DNA of 64,000 bases from Williamsia sp. DF01-3 (GTDB taxonomy: Bacteria > Actinomycetota > Actinomycetes > Mycobacteriales > Mycobacteriaceae). Location of the stretch: NCBI RefSeq assembly GCF_023051145.1, contig NZ_JALKFS010000005.1:2125733-2189732 (forward strand), written 5' to 3'. Every line of letters begins with the position of its first letter. Position 1 is the stretch's first letter. A program made the position numbers and the translations under genes. Shown here in pieces: positions 43,932-53,420 of this stretch. Below the pieces are notes generated by a model. That model saw only the letters and a program-made list of their open reading frames with translations. It did not search any database and had not been told where the DNA came from.

Positions 43932-44765
43932 TCAGAAGACACGGATACCCAGTTTCCGGCGCACGCGCAGGCCCGCCAGCATCAAATGGTTGTAGCCCTT
44001 GAGCATGCCGGGATTGACCCGGTCGAAGCGGCGGTGGATGGCGATGGCCTTGCGGTAGCGGCGGTCGTCGTCCGCTGTCCAGGTGAAGCCCATGGCATCG
44101 CGGAACTCGGGCGGCAGGGCGCCTTTGGTCATGAACAAGGTGCGTGGACCGAGGGCCCGCTGCATCACCACTCCGGCCCGTCCGAGGGGCTCCGGCAGAA
44201 AGCTGAGGTCGGCCAGCGATGCAAGCATGTCCCGCACCGGCGGGTCGATCGAGATCTTCTGCATCTGCTCGGCCCAGTAGGCCTCGAACGCACCTCGGTC
44301 GGCGGGCCACATGTCGGGACGCACGTTGAGCGTGGTGCCGAGCCGGGCGGCATCGGCGTAGATCGCGTCGGCGGATGCGTCGCTGAGCCTGCCGTACATG
44401 AACTCGTACTGGTCGACGAAGTAGCGGAAGAGGCAGGCGGCCACCCACAGCTGCAGATTGGGGTTGTTCGCGCTATAGCTGACCGGGCTCTGCGGTGTCG
44501 AGGTGACCTGAGAATGGATCGCCTGTATCGCCGTGCGGACGTACTCGGCATCGTCGTCGGTGCCCTGAATGGCCACCGCGAGGTACTGCCCGGTCGTGCG
44601 CGCTCGTTTGAACGGGTGCTTGAAGGTGCTGCCGCTGTCCACCCGGCTCTCGAGCACTCCATAGCCCACGCCTGGCAACGACAGCTGCATGATGACGTTC
44701 GCCACACCCATGGTGGAGCCGAGTGTGGTCATGAGATCGGCCGTGCGGGTTGGGTTCTTGTGCAT
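43932..44765 (-). CDS. MpaB/rubber-oxygenase-like (DUF2236) protein
   Basis: A 277-residue protein of the ER-bound oxygenase MpaB/latex-clearing-protein (DUF2236) family. The conserved helices are seen in KRARTTGQYLAVAIQGT, NNPNLQLWVAACLFRYFVDQ and RHVARR-type basic stretches near the end. Known relatives are b-type haem enzymes that cleave isoprenoid chains, but most actinobacterial members are uncharacterised. An ATG nine codons upstream is also open. It precedes the molybdopterin oxidoreductase by 55 bases and is divergent from an MFS transporter. Confidence 0.75.
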   Translation of the reverse strand: MHKNPTRTADLMTTLGSTMGVANVIMQLSLPGVGYGVLESRVDSGSTFKHPFKRARTTGQYLAVAIQGTDDDAEYVRTAIQAIHSQVTSTPQSPVSYSANNPNLQLWVAACLFRYFVDQYEFMYGRLSDASADAIYADAARLGTTLNVRPDMWPADRGAFEAYWAEQMQKISIDPPVRDMLASLADLSFLPEPLGRAGVVMQRALGPRTLFMTKGALPPEFRDAMGFTWTADDDRRYRKAIAIHRRFDRVNPGMLKGYNHLMLAGLRVRRKLGIRVF

Positions 44766-44913
44766 CGTGGTTCGGCTCCAGGGCTGTGGCATGTGGTTAC
44801 GCGTGTGATCAGATCGTAGACCTTCCGGCCGGCTCCCGGCGCAGAACGCGACCCGGCTTGCTCACCGGGGCGCGGTTGGGGTCCGGTCAGGCGTCGGCGG
44901 TAACTTGGGCGGT

Positions 44914-46125
44914 GTGAAGCAGATACCCCGCGAGATCTGGGTACTGCTCAGCTCGAACTTCGTCATCGCTCTGGGTTTCGGACTCATCGCCCCGGCGCTG
45001 CCGACATTCGCCCGCAGCTTCAACGTGGGCATCACCGCTGCGTCGATCATCATCTCGGCGTTCGCCTTCATGCGTCTGGCCTTCGCCCCGGTGAGCGGCC
45101 GGTTGGTGCGGGTGCTGGGGGAGCGACGGATCTACCTGGCGGGCCTGCTGATCGTCGCAGCGTCCACCCTCGCGTGTGCATTCGCGCAGACCTACTGGCA
45201 ACTACTCGTCTTCCGTGGTCTCGGCGGTATCGGCTCGACCATGTTCTCGGTGTCGGCGACCGCACTGATGATCCGGCTGGCGCCACCCGACATCCGCGGA
45301 CGTGTGTCCGGCTACTTCAGTGCCGGATTCCTCGTCGGCAACATCACCGGCCCTCTCGTGGGGAGCGCGCTGATCGGCTTCGGGCTGCGGATGCCGTTTG
45401 TCGTCTACGCCATCGCGCTGCTCGTCGCCTCTGCGGTGGTGGCCACCCAGTTGCGCGGCGTCGGCGGCCGACCGCAGCCGGGTGCGGCGGCCCAGGCGGC
45501 GATGCCGTTGCGAGAAGCGTTGCGCGACTCGGCCTACCGGGCGATCCTCGCGTCCAGTTTCACGCAGGGGTGGGCGTCGATGGGCGTGCGGGTGGCGTTG
45601 GTGCCCCTGCTCATCGTCGACGAGCTGGGTGAATCCGCGGCGATGTCCGGTGTGGTGCTGGCCATCTACTCGGCGGGCAACGTACTCGCGATCATGGTGG
45701 CCGGGAGGCTGTCGGATTCATGGGGTCGCCGGCCGATCATGTTGCCGGGCCTGGCTCTGATGGGCGGGGCCACCGTGGTGCTCGGCTACAGCGGGAACAT
45801 CTGGATCGTGGGCGGGCTCACTTTTGTGGCGGGCATCGGCTCCGGTCTCTTCGCGCCCACCCACCAGGCCGCGCTCGCGGACGTGCTGGCCGGGAGGGGT
45901 CAGGGCGGGCCTGCGCTGGCGACCTTCCAGATGACCACCGATCTGGGGTCCATCAGTGGGCCTGTCATCGCCGGGGCCATCGCCCAAACCTGGGGTTTCG
46001 GGCCGGCGTTCGCCATGACAGGGGCGATCGCCTTCGCCGCGTTGATCGTCTGGGGCTTTGCACGGGAGACCGCGCCAGCGCGCACCGGTATACAGATACC
46101 GGCGAAAGAGCCGCGACCGAACTAA
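44914..46125 (+). CDS. MFS transporter
   Basis: A 403-residue permease with 12 predicted helices. Helix 1 is [20 protein letters not shown] and motif A appears as [16 protein letters not shown], with its repeat [14 protein letters not shown] in the second half. The C-terminus is a short basic tail. A GTG was chosen as the start since the first helix then follows directly. It is divergent from the MpaB-like gene and only ten bases ahead of arcA, so it may be cotranscribed with it. The substrate is unknown. Confidence 0.85.
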   Translation: MKQIPREIWVLLSSNFVIALGFGLIAPALPTFARSFNVGITAASIIISAFAFMRLAFAPVSGRLVRVLGERRIYLAGLLIVAASTLACAFAQTYWQLLVFRGLGGIGSTMFSVSATALMIRLAPPDIRGRVSGYFSAGFLVGNITGPLVGSALIGFGLRMPFVVYAIALLVASAVVATQLRGVGGRPQPGAAAQAAMPLREALRDSAYRAILASSFTQGWASMGVRVALVPLLIVDELGESAAMSGVVLAIYSAGNVLAIMVAGRLSDSWGRRPIMLPGLALMGGATVVLGYSGNIWIVGGLTFVAGIGSGLFAPTHQAALADVLAGRGQGGPALATFQMTTDLGSISGPVIAGAIAQTWGFGPAFAMTGAIAFAALIVWGFARETAPARTGIQIPAKEPRPN

Positions 46126-46135
46126 CGTTGACGGC

Positions 46136-47386
46136 ATGTCTGAGGAGTCCGGTCCCGAGCACCCCGAGTCGGGTGAACGACCAGCATTGGGTGCCAATTC
46201 CGAGGTGGGCCGACTCCGCGCCGTCATGCTGCATCGCCCTGGGGACGAATTGCGGCGACTGACCCCGCGGAACAGTGACCAACTCTTGTTCGACGGCTTG
46301 CCGTGGGTGGACCGCGCGCAGGAAGAGCACGACGCCTTCGCCGAGGTGTTGCGTGGGCGTGGCGTCGAGGTACTGCTGCTCGGTGACCTGCTCACCGAGA
46401 CGATCGCCAACAGCGGTGCCGCCAGGATGCAGGGGATCGCCGCTGCGGTCAGCCCCCGCCGCCTCGGTCACCATCTGGCCCATGACCTCGCCACCGAGTT
46501 GCGCCAGCTGTCGCCGACCGACCTGGCGGGCGTCCTGATGGCAGGTATGACCTTCGACGAGATGCCCGAGTCGGCGGCCTCGGCCCGGTCATCTCTGGTC
46601 TGGCGAATGCACCACGGGACCGAGTTCGCCATCGACCCACTGCCCAATCTGCTGTTCACCCGCGACAGCTCGTTCTGGATCGGTGACCGTTTCGCCATCA
46701 CCTCCCTCGCTCTGCCGGCCCGTGTCCGCGAGACGTCGCTGACCGACCTGATCTACGCCCACCATCCACGGTTCCTCGGCGTCCGGCGTGCCTACGAATC
46801 GCACACCGCGCCGGTCGAAGGTGGTGACGTACTGCTGCTCGCTCCCGGGGTGGTCGCCGTCGGTGTCGGTGAGCGCACCACTCCAGCAGGTGCGGAAGCG
46901 TTGGCGCGCAGCCTGTTCGAGGATGGTCTGGCGCACACGGTGCTCGCCGTCCCGATCGAGCAGCGCCGCGCGTCGATGCATCTGGACACGGTCTGCACCA
47001 TGGTCGACACCGACGCGGTGGTGATGTACCCGGTGATCCAGGACTCCCTGTCGGCGTTCACGATCGCGATGACAGACGGCTCGGTCTCGGTGACGGGTCC
47101 CGACCCGTTCGTCGAGGCGGCGGCCGACGCCATGGGAATCGAGAAGTTGAGGGTGATCGACACCGGTCTGGATGCGGTGACCGCCGAGCGTGAGCAGTGG
47201 GACGACGGTAACAACACCCTGGCCCTCGCCCCGGGTGTAGTCGTGGCGTACGACCGGAACGTGGAGACCAATCGCAGACTCGAGGATTCGGGCGTGGAGG
47301 TACTCACCATCGCGGGCAGTGAACTCGGCTCTGGCCGCGGCGGTCCGAGGTGCATGTCGTGCCCGGTGTCGAGGGATCCGCTATGA
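46136..47386 (+). CDS. arcA: Arginine deiminase
   Basis: A 416-residue enzyme converting arginine to citrulline and ammonia. The catalytic residues are visible: the nucleophile Cys406 in [12 protein letters not shown], His in ASMHLDTVC, the acidic pair in VEGGDVLLL, and [10 protein letters not shown] with Asp in the substrate pocket. The length is normal. No ornithine carbamoyltransferase or carbamate kinase gene is adjacent, as in mycobacteria. It marks the start of the block that is collinear with M. tuberculosis Rv1001-Rv1011. Confidence 0.93.
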   Translation: MSEESGPEHPESGERPALGANSEVGRLRAVMLHRPGDELRRLTPRNSDQLLFDGLPWVDRAQEEHDAFAEVLRGRGVEVLLLGDLLTETIANSGAARMQGIAAAVSPRRLGHHLAHDLATELRQLSPTDLAGVLMAGMTFDEMPESAASARSSLVWRMHHGTEFAIDPLPNLLFTRDSSFWIGDRFAITSLALPARVRETSLTDLIYAHHPRFLGVRRAYESHTAPVEGGDVLLLAPGVVAVGVGERTTPAGAEALARSLFEDGLAHTVLAVPIEQRRASMHLDTVCTMVDTDAVVMYPVIQDSLSAFTIAMTDGSVSVTGPDPFVEAAADAMGIEKLRVIDTGLDAVTAEREQWDDGNNTLALAPGVVVAYDRNVETNRRLEDSGVEVLTIAGSELGSGRGGPRCMSCPVSRDPL

Positions 47387-47408
47387 CACGCACGGGCGCG
47401 GTGCCGGG

Positions 47409-47768
47409 ATGATCGAACTGTCCATCGATCCGGAATCCGACGTCGCACCGTACGAGCAGGTGCGCCGGGGCATCATCGAACTGGTCAATTCGGGCAGGCT
47501 GCTCGCCGGCAGCCGGATTCCCACCGTCCGTGCATTGGCCGAAGAGCTCGATCTGGCCCCCAACACCGTCGCCCGGTCATACCGCGAACTCGAGGCCGAG
47601 GACGTCATCGAGACCAGAGGGCGACAGGGGTCGTTCGTGAAGGCGCACGCCGACTCCTCGGTGCAGCGGGCCGCGCAGTTGACCGTGGAGCATGTTGCCG
47701 CCCTGAGACAATTGCGTGTCGACGACACACAGATCGAGGCGCTGCTCAAGCAGGCATTGCGCAGCTAG
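47409..47768 (+). CDS. GntR-family regulator, YtrA type
   Basis: A 119-residue protein with an N-terminal winged helix (APYEQVRRGIIELVNSGRLL, then IPTVRALAEELDLAPNTVARSY) and only a short helical C-terminus. This is the build of YtrA-type GntR regulators, which lack a large ligand domain. It follows arcA by 22 bases and precedes the BCCT transporter gene. Regulation of either neighbour is possible; YtrA-type proteins usually control transporters. Confidence 0.88.
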   Translation: MIELSIDPESDVAPYEQVRRGIIELVNSGRLLAGSRIPTVRALAEELDLAPNTVARSYRELEAEDVIETRGRQGSFVKAHADSSVQRAAQLTVEHVAALRQLRVDDTQIEALLKQALRS

Positions 47769-47873
47769 GGGCCGTTTCAGGGCCGTGCGCAGGGGAAACT
47801 CGTGGTTACGAGCGGGTAGCAAATCGGTTGTGAAAGTTGAACAATTGCGGTGAATCCTGTTCTAGTTAGGTTC

Positions 47874-49574
47874 ATGGCATTGACCACTGAAACCACCGAT
47901 GCGGTTCCGACTCCGGATGTTCGGGGTCCCAAACCGCGGATTGACCTAGTTGTCTTCGGGGTCACCGCTGCTGCAGTGATCGCGTTTGTCATCTGGGGTC
48001 TGCTCGACAAAGAGAGCCTGAACACCAGGACGCAGGACCTCCTGGCCTGGATCACCGACAACCTCGGTTGGGTGTTCATCCTGTCGGCCACCTTTTTCGT
48101 ACTGTTCGCCATCTTCATGGCGGTCAGCAAATACGGCAAGATCCCACTGGGCCGTGACGGGGAGAAGCCCGAGTACAACACCGTCAGCTGGATTGCGATG
48201 ATGTTCAGCGCCGGCATGGGTATCGGCCTGATGTTCTACGGCGCGAACGAGCCCCTCACGCACTTTGTGACCGCACCGCCCGGAACCTCGCAGAACGACG
48301 TGGGCGTCGCCATGGCAACCACCATGTTCCACTGGGGTTTCCACCCATGGGCGATGTACGCGGTGGTCGGCCTGGCCATCGCCTACAGCACCTACCGGTG
48401 TGGCCGAGGACAACTGGTCAGTGCCGTCTTCGCTCCCATCCTCGGCCACCGTGCCAACGGCTGGGGCGGCAAGGTCATCGACATCCTCGCGATCTTCGCG
48501 ACCCTGTTCGGTACGGTCGCCTCCCTGGGACTCGGTGCCGCGCAGATCGGTTCGGGATTCGTGGAGGTCGGCTGGATCAACGACCCGTCGAAGTTGTTGC
48601 TGGTGGCCATCATCGCGGTGCTGACCGCAGCATTCGTCGCATCCGCGGTGTCGGGCGTAGCCAAGGGCATCCAGTGGCTGTCCAACACCAATATGGTCTT
48701 GGCAATCGTGTTGGCGCTGTTCATCTTCGTCGTCGGGCCCACGGTCTTCATCCTGAACGTGCTGCCCACCAGCATCGGCACCTACCTCAACGACATCACC
48801 TCGTTCTCGGCTCGATCAGGCGCCACCGTCGACAGCGAGGGCGAGACCTGGCTTGCCGGCTGGACCATCTTCTACTGGGCGTGGTGGGTGTCCTGGACGC
48901 CTTTCGTCGGTATGTTCCTGGCCAAGATCAGCCGTGGCCGCACCATCCGCCAATTCGTGATCGGCGTGCTGCTGGTCCCGACGATCGTCTCGCTGCTGTG
49001 GTTCGCCATCTTCGGTGGGACGGCGATACGACAACAACAGGACGGCAAGGGACTGGCCGACGCCAGTTCGGCGGAGAGTCAGCTCTTCGACATGCTCGGC
49101 AACCTGCCACTGACCGGCATCGCATCGGTGCTCGTGATGGTGCTCGTCGCGATCTTCTTCGTGTCCGGTGCGGACGCGGCCTCGTTGGTGATGGGCACTC
49201 TGTCCGAACGGGGAGCGCACGAACCGAGCAAGGGCGTCACCATCTTCTGGGGCGTATTGACCGGAGCTGTTGCCGCACTGCTGTTGTGGGCCAGTGGTGA
49301 CGACGCGCTCAACGGCATCAAGACGATGGCCATCATCGCCGCGCTGCCGTTTGTCATCGTGATGATCTTCATGTGCGTGTCTCTCTACATGGACCTGCGC
49401 CGCGATCCGCTCATCGTTGCCCAGCGCAATTACGACACCCAGGTCGACCACACGCTGCGGACGCACGCGAACATCCTGGCCGGCGACGACGAGGCCAACG
49501 ACGTGCTGCCTTCGGATCAGTTCCCGGCGATCACACCTGACCAGTTGCGGAAGTCTCCCGATCAACTGAAGTGA
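47874..49574 (+). CDS. BCCT-family betaine/carnitine/choline transporter
   Basis: A 566-residue osmolyte importer with 12 predicted helices. The glycine-rich unwound helix is MMFSAGMGIGLMFYGANEP, matching sodium-coupled BetP-type members. The family signature FYWAWWVSWTPFVGMFLAKI, then SRGRTIR, is intact. A C-terminal hydrophilic tail of about 45 residues could sense osmotic stress as in BetP. TTGAAC at 47837 with a possible -10 near 47860 would put the transcript start by the ATG. A strong hairpin follows the gene. Confidence 0.9.
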   Translation: MALTTETTDAVPTPDVRGPKPRIDLVVFGVTAAAVIAFVIWGLLDKESLNTRTQDLLAWITDNLGWVFILSATFFVLFAIFMAVSKYGKIPLGRDGEKPEYNTVSWIAMMFSAGMGIGLMFYGANEPLTHFVTAPPGTSQNDVGVAMATTMFHWGFHPWAMYAVVGLAIAYSTYRCGRGQLVSAVFAPILGHRANGWGGKVIDILAIFATLFGTVASLGLGAAQIGSGFVEVGWINDPSKLLLVAIIAVLTAAFVASAVSGVAKGIQWLSNTNMVLAIVLALFIFVVGPTVFILNVLPTSIGTYLNDITSFSARSGATVDSEGETWLAGWTIFYWAWWVSWTPFVGMFLAKISRGRTIRQFVIGVLLVPTIVSLLWFAIFGGTAIRQQQDGKGLADASSAESQLFDMLGNLPLTGIASVLVMVLVAIFFVSGADAASLVMGTLSERGAHEPSKGVTIFWGVLTGAVAALLLWASGDDALNGIKTMAIIAALPFVIVMIFMCVSLYMDLRRDPLIVAQRNYDTQVDHTLRTHANILAGDDEANDVLPSDQFPAITPDQLRKSPDQLK

Positions 49575-49593
49575 TCATCTCGATTCAGATGTG

Positions 49594-49621
49594 AACGGGC
49601 CCCCTCTCGAGGGGGTCCGTT
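49594..49621. terminator. Strong bidirectional terminator hairpin
   Basis: AACGGGCCCCCT (49594-49605) pairs with AGGGGGTCCGTT (49610-49621) over 12 positions, with one G-U pair in RNA and a four-base loop CTCG. It lies between the end of the BCCT gene and the end of pmt on the other strand, so it can serve both. It is the clearest terminator in the window. Confidence 0.85.
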
Positions 49622-49634
49622 TGCGTCCGGACGA

Positions 49635-51275
49635 TCATGTCCAGCTGGGCAACCACATCTGCATGTTCCACATCTCGCGGGAAATGGGTTCGCCGGTGAG
49701 GATCGGCCACATCCACATGAAGTTCGCCACCGCGAGCCCCAGATAGATGCTGACCGCGACTGCACCGACCAGCCGCTTCTCGTACGCGTACTTCGTGGCG
49801 CGGCGACTTGCGGCGAGCACATCTCCGACGCAAAGCGCCAGTCCCATGATGAGGAACGGCGCCATCGCGGTGGCGTAGAAGAAGTACATCTGGCGGTCGA
49901 GATTGGTGAACCAGGGCAGGTAGGCCGCGCCGTATCCCACCAGTACGACGGCGTAGCGCCAGTCGCGCCGGATGAACATGCGCCACAGTGCCCACGCGAG
50001 CATCGGTAACGCCAGCCACCACATGATCGGGGTGCCGATGAACATCATGGCCTTGACGCACTCGGACTCGCCGCACTTCTCCGGGCCGTACTCGATGTAG
50101 TACAGCATCGGACGCAGGCCCATGGGCCACGTCCACGGCTTCGATTCCCACGGGTGGTGGTTGCCCGCCGAGTTGGTGAGGTTGGAGTGAAACGACAGCA
50201 CGCCCGACTCGTAGTACCAGAGTGAACGCCAGGCGTCGGGAACCCACGCGAAGGGCCCACCGGTGCCGATGTGCCTGCCCACCTCGTACCGGTACACCGC
50301 TGTCTCGGAACTGAACCACGGAGCGAACGTCGCCAGGTAGATCAGCACGGGGGTGACGCCGAGGGAGAAACCGGTGGGGATCACATCGCGGAGCAGTACG
50401 CCCCGCCACGGACGCTGCACCAGATAGGCCTTGCGCGCCGCCACGTCGAAACCGAGCGACAACACGATGAAGAAGATGACGAAGTAGATGCCCGACCACT
50501 TGGTGCCGCAGGCGAGGCCCAAGGCGATGGCAGCAGCAAAACGCCACCACCGGAAGCCCAGCCGCGGTCCGTACGGCGAGTCGTGGATCCGGCCCTCGGA
50601 GTAGACCTTGTGCATCCGGGCCCGCATCTGGTCGCGGTCGCAGACGATCGCGGCGAGCGCGGCCAGGATGAAGAAGATCTGGAAGATGTCGAGCAAGCCC
50701 GTCCGTGAGGCCACGAAGGTGACCCCGTCGACGATCATCAGCACCCCGGCGATCGCGCCGACAAGCGTCGAGCGGGTCAGTCGACGGACCAGTCGCACGA
50801 CGATGAGGATCATCAGCGTGCCGCACACCGCGGACATGAACCGCCAGCCCCAGGCGTCGTAGCCGAACAGCCACTCGCCGATGGCGATCATCCACTTGCC
50901 GACGGGTGGGTGGACAACCAGACCGTAGGCGGGGTTGTCCTCGAGCCAGTTGTCGCCGGTGAGCACCTGCCAGGCCTGCGGCACGTAGTGCTTCTCGTCG
51001 AAGACGGGCGTGCCCTTGTCGGTGGGGCTGCCCAGGTTCGCGAAACGGGTGATCGCGCCGATCGCGGTGATGATCAGAGCGACGATCCAGCCACGCCGGC
51101 GATCGGTGGGGCCGAAGACAGGCGCGGGGACCTTGCGCGCCGCGCCAGGGCTGGTGCCGAGGTCTTCGGCGTGGACGCCGGGTAGTTCGTCCGAGGATTG
51201 CCACCCGGGCAGGGACCGTAGAGCGTTGTCCGAGGCCTCCGGAACGGAGTTCTCGAGCGGCGGGGCGAACGTCAC
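49635..51275 (-). CDS. pmt: Polyprenyl-phosphate-mannose protein O-mannosyltransferase
   Basis: A 546-residue GT39 membrane enzyme that moves mannose from polyprenyl-phosphomannose to Ser/Thr of proteins crossing the membrane. After a hydrophilic leader, the catalytic loop follows helix 1 (TPVFDEKHYVPQAWQVL, with the essential acidic DE, and LVVHPPVGKWMIAIGEW). Further conserved segments are SRTGLLDIFQIFF and CGTKWSGIYF. GTG was chosen as the start because it avoids overlap with the divergent rsmI. The pmt-rsmI divergent pair matches M. tuberculosis Rv1002c-Rv1003. Confidence 0.92.
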   Translation of the reverse strand: MTFAPPLENSVPEASDNALRSLPGWQSSDELPGVHAEDLGTSPGAARKVPAPVFGPTDRRRGWIVALIITAIGAITRFANLGSPTDKGTPVFDEKHYVPQAWQVLTGDNWLEDNPAYGLVVHPPVGKWMIAIGEWLFGYDAWGWRFMSAVCGTLMILIVVRLVRRLTRSTLVGAIAGVLMIVDGVTFVASRTGLLDIFQIFFILAALAAIVCDRDQMRARMHKVYSEGRIHDSPYGPRLGFRWWRFAAAIALGLACGTKWSGIYFVIFFIVLSLGFDVAARKAYLVQRPWRGVLLRDVIPTGFSLGVTPVLIYLATFAPWFSSETAVYRYEVGRHIGTGGPFAWVPDAWRSLWYYESGVLSFHSNLTNSAGNHHPWESKPWTWPMGLRPMLYYIEYGPEKCGESECVKAMMFIGTPIMWWLALPMLAWALWRMFIRRDWRYAVVLVGYGAAYLPWFTNLDRQMYFFYATAMAPFLIMGLALCVGDVLAASRRATKYAYEKRLVGAVAVSIYLGLAVANFMWMWPILTGEPISREMWNMQMWLPSWT

Positions 51276-51300
51276 CTTGCCAATCGTAGGCTGTGCGGTG

Positions 51301-52149
51301 ATGAACTCTCCGCAGCCACAAGGCCAACTCGTACTCGCCGCGACCCCGATGGGACGCATCGATGACGCGTCCCCCCGCCTCCGAGAGGCGCTGGCCACTG
51401 CCGACGTGGTGGCCGCGGAGGACACCCGCCGCGCGAAGGCGCTGGCTGCGGGATTGGGCGTGACCATCGGCGGCCGGGTGGTGAGCTATTACGACCAGGT
51501 CGAGGTGAAGCGAACCCCGGCCCTGGTGGACGAGGTGCGGTCGGGCGCCACCGTTCTGGTGATCACCGATGCCGGCATGCCGTCGGTCTCCGACCCGGGT
51601 TATCGGCTGGTGGTCGCGTGCATCGAGGCGGATCTGCCGGTCACGTGCCTGCCAGGACCGTCCGCGGTGACCACCGCGCTGGCCGTGTCGGGTCTACCGG
51701 TGGAGCGCTTCTGCTTCGACGGCTTCGCTCCCCGCAAGTCAGGGCAACGTCGATCGTGGTTCACCGAGTACATCGACGAGGCGCGCACCGTTGTCTTCTT
51801 CGAGGCACCACACCGGCTCGCGGACTGTCTGCTCGACGCGGTGGCTGTGCTGGGGCCCGACCGTCGCGCCGCGGTGTGCCGCGAGCTCACCAAGACGTAC
51901 GAAGAGGTGCGCCGTGGGTCGCTCGGCGAGCTCGCGGAGTGGGCGGCCCAGGGTATCCGCGGCGAGATCACCGTGATTCTCGACGGCGCGGTAGCGGGCG
52001 AACCGGACATCGATGCGCTTGTGGCGCGCGTCGAAGAAGTTGTCGCCGGTGGAGTGCGCCTCAAAGATGCCTGTGCCCAGTTCGCGGCGAAGACAGGTGC
52101 CTCGCGCCGCGAACTGTACGAGGCGGTGCTTGCGAGCCGCGAGAGCTGA
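51301..52149 (+). CDS. rsmI: 16S rRNA 2'-O-ribose C1402 methyltransferase
   Basis: A 282-residue tetrapyrrole-methylase-fold enzyme that methylates C1402 in the decoding centre. The family sequence is plain: QLVLAATPMGRIDDASPRLR, VVAAEDTRRAKAL, VLVITDAGMPSVSDPGYRLV (SAM site), CLPGPSAVTTALAVSGLP and FEAPHRLADCL. It is divergent from pmt with only 25 bases between the starts. A GTG codon one position before the ATG is an alternative start. Confidence 0.93.
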   Translation: MNSPQPQGQLVLAATPMGRIDDASPRLREALATADVVAAEDTRRAKALAAGLGVTIGGRVVSYYDQVEVKRTPALVDEVRSGATVLVITDAGMPSVSDPGYRLVVACIEADLPVTCLPGPSAVTTALAVSGLPVERFCFDGFAPRKSGQRRSWFTEYIDEARTVVFFEAPHRLADCLLDAVAVLGPDRRAAVCRELTKTYEEVRRGSLGELAEWAAQGIRGEITVILDGAVAGEPDIDALVARVEEVVAGGVRLKDACAQFAAKTGASRRELYEAVLASRES

Positions 52150-52179
52150 TCTAGGCCCTCGCGCACGATTCGCGGTCTC

Positions 52180-52203
52180 GCGCACCGGAACGAACCGGTG
52201 CGC
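52180..52203. terminator. Hairpin between convergent rsmI and pabB
   Basis: GCGCACCGG (52180-52188) and CCGGTGCGC (52195-52203) form a perfect 9-base stem with loop AACGAA. It sits in the 72-base gap between two convergent genes. No T-tract follows, but position and stem strength fit an actinobacterial terminator for both. Confidence 0.6.
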
Positions 52204-52221
52204 CGTGCACCTGAAAGTGCG

Positions 52222-53400
52222 TCAGGCGGGCTGGATACCGAGGATGGCGGCGGCTTTGTCCAGGCACTCCTGCCATTCGCCGTCCGGGTCGGAGTCGATG
52301 GTGATTCCCCCGCCGACGCCCAGGAACGCCGCGCCATCCGGGGCGATCTCCACGGTGCGGATCGCCACGTTCAGGTCGAGTCCGGAAGTGGGGGAGACCA
52401 CTCCGACGGCCCCGCAGTACAACCCGCGGGAGTTCTGCTCCCACTCCGAAAGCAATTCGCGAGCACGGGCTTTCGGCGTACCCGTCACCGAGGCGGGTGG
52501 AAACGTGGCGTCGATCAGCGCCGAGTTCGACACCGATGGCGGCACCGTTGCCTGCACCGTGGACACCAGATGCCACACGCCCGGCGCGGGATGCACGTCG
52601 AGCAACTCGGTCACCGCGACGGTGCCGGTGAGCGCCACTCTCCCCAGGTCGTTGCGCACGAGATCGACGATCATGATGTTCTCGGCGACATCCTTGGCCG
52701 AGTCGAGCAGCAGCTGTGGGTCGAGGTCGATGGGCAGGGTGCCCTTGATGGGACTCGAGGTCACCACCGATCCTCGTCGATGAACAAAGGTCTCGGGTGA
52801 GAACGAGACGACTGATCCCCAATCACCATGCAGCAGAGCTGCTTTGCGGGGACGGGTGAAGTGCACGCCGTCGGCGAAGTAGTTGGCCGCCGAACCTGCG
52901 AACCGTCCGTTGAAACGGGTGCAGATACAGGCTTGATAGACCTCCCCGGAACGGATGGCCTCGAGGCACTGCGCAATGGCCTCCACGTGTGGTCGCTGTG
53001 CGGGCGGCTGCCAGGTGACCGACCATGTCCGGCTGTGATGCTCGCTGAGACTGGCGCGTACCCAGTCCGGACACTCCTGACCGTTCAGCGACGTCCACCA
53101 CCAGCTGCCCGTCCGGTCGAGTTCGAGCACATTGTCGGTCTCACCGCCGGCAGCGGGAGGCAACGGGTTCTCGCTCACGCGATCCGGGAAACCCTGGTAG
53201 CCGAACCAGAACCCCTGCGGGTCATCGGGTATCGGGACGCCGGCCCGAAGGTCGATGGACGGAGCAATGACGGCATCGGAGTCGAGCCAATCGCCGATCA
53301 GCGCCGCCGGACCGGGTATCCCGAGCCGCCGGGTGTGAAAGTCCAGGGCACGCACCACATCAGACGCCGAACCCGGACCGAGTTCAACGCTTCGCAACAC
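52222..53400 (-). CDS. pabB: Aminodeoxychorismate synthase component I
   Basis: A 392-residue chorismate-binding enzyme making 4-amino-4-deoxychorismate for folate. Signature segments in order are VTSSPIKGTLPIDLD (the PIKGT motif of PabB rather than TrpE), ENIMIVDLVRNDLGRV, FPPASVTGTPKARA and YCGAVGVVSPTSGLDLNVAIRT. The GTG start is the last reasonable one before the metG stop; the frame is open much further but inside metG. It is the second gene of a metG-pabB pair, as in M. tuberculosis. No PabC lyase domain is fused. Confidence 0.9.
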   Translation of the reverse strand: MLRSVELGPGSASDVVRALDFHTRRLGIPGPAALIGDWLDSDAVIAPSIDLRAGVPIPDDPQGFWFGYQGFPDRVSENPLPPAAGGETDNVLELDRTGSWWWTSLNGQECPDWVRASLSEHHSRTWSVTWQPPAQRPHVEAIAQCLEAIRSGEVYQACICTRFNGRFAGSAANYFADGVHFTRPRKAALLHGDWGSVVSFSPETFVHRRGSVVTSSPIKGTLPIDLDPQLLLDSAKDVAENIMIVDLVRNDLGRVALTGTVAVTELLDVHPAPGVWHLVSTVQATVPPSVSNSALIDATFPPASVTGTPKARARELLSEWEQNSRGLYCGAVGVVSPTSGLDLNVAIRTVEIAPDGAAFLGVGGGITIDSDPDGEWQECLDKAAAILGIQPA

Positions 53401-53420
53401 CCGTCCGCGCCCTGATCTCG

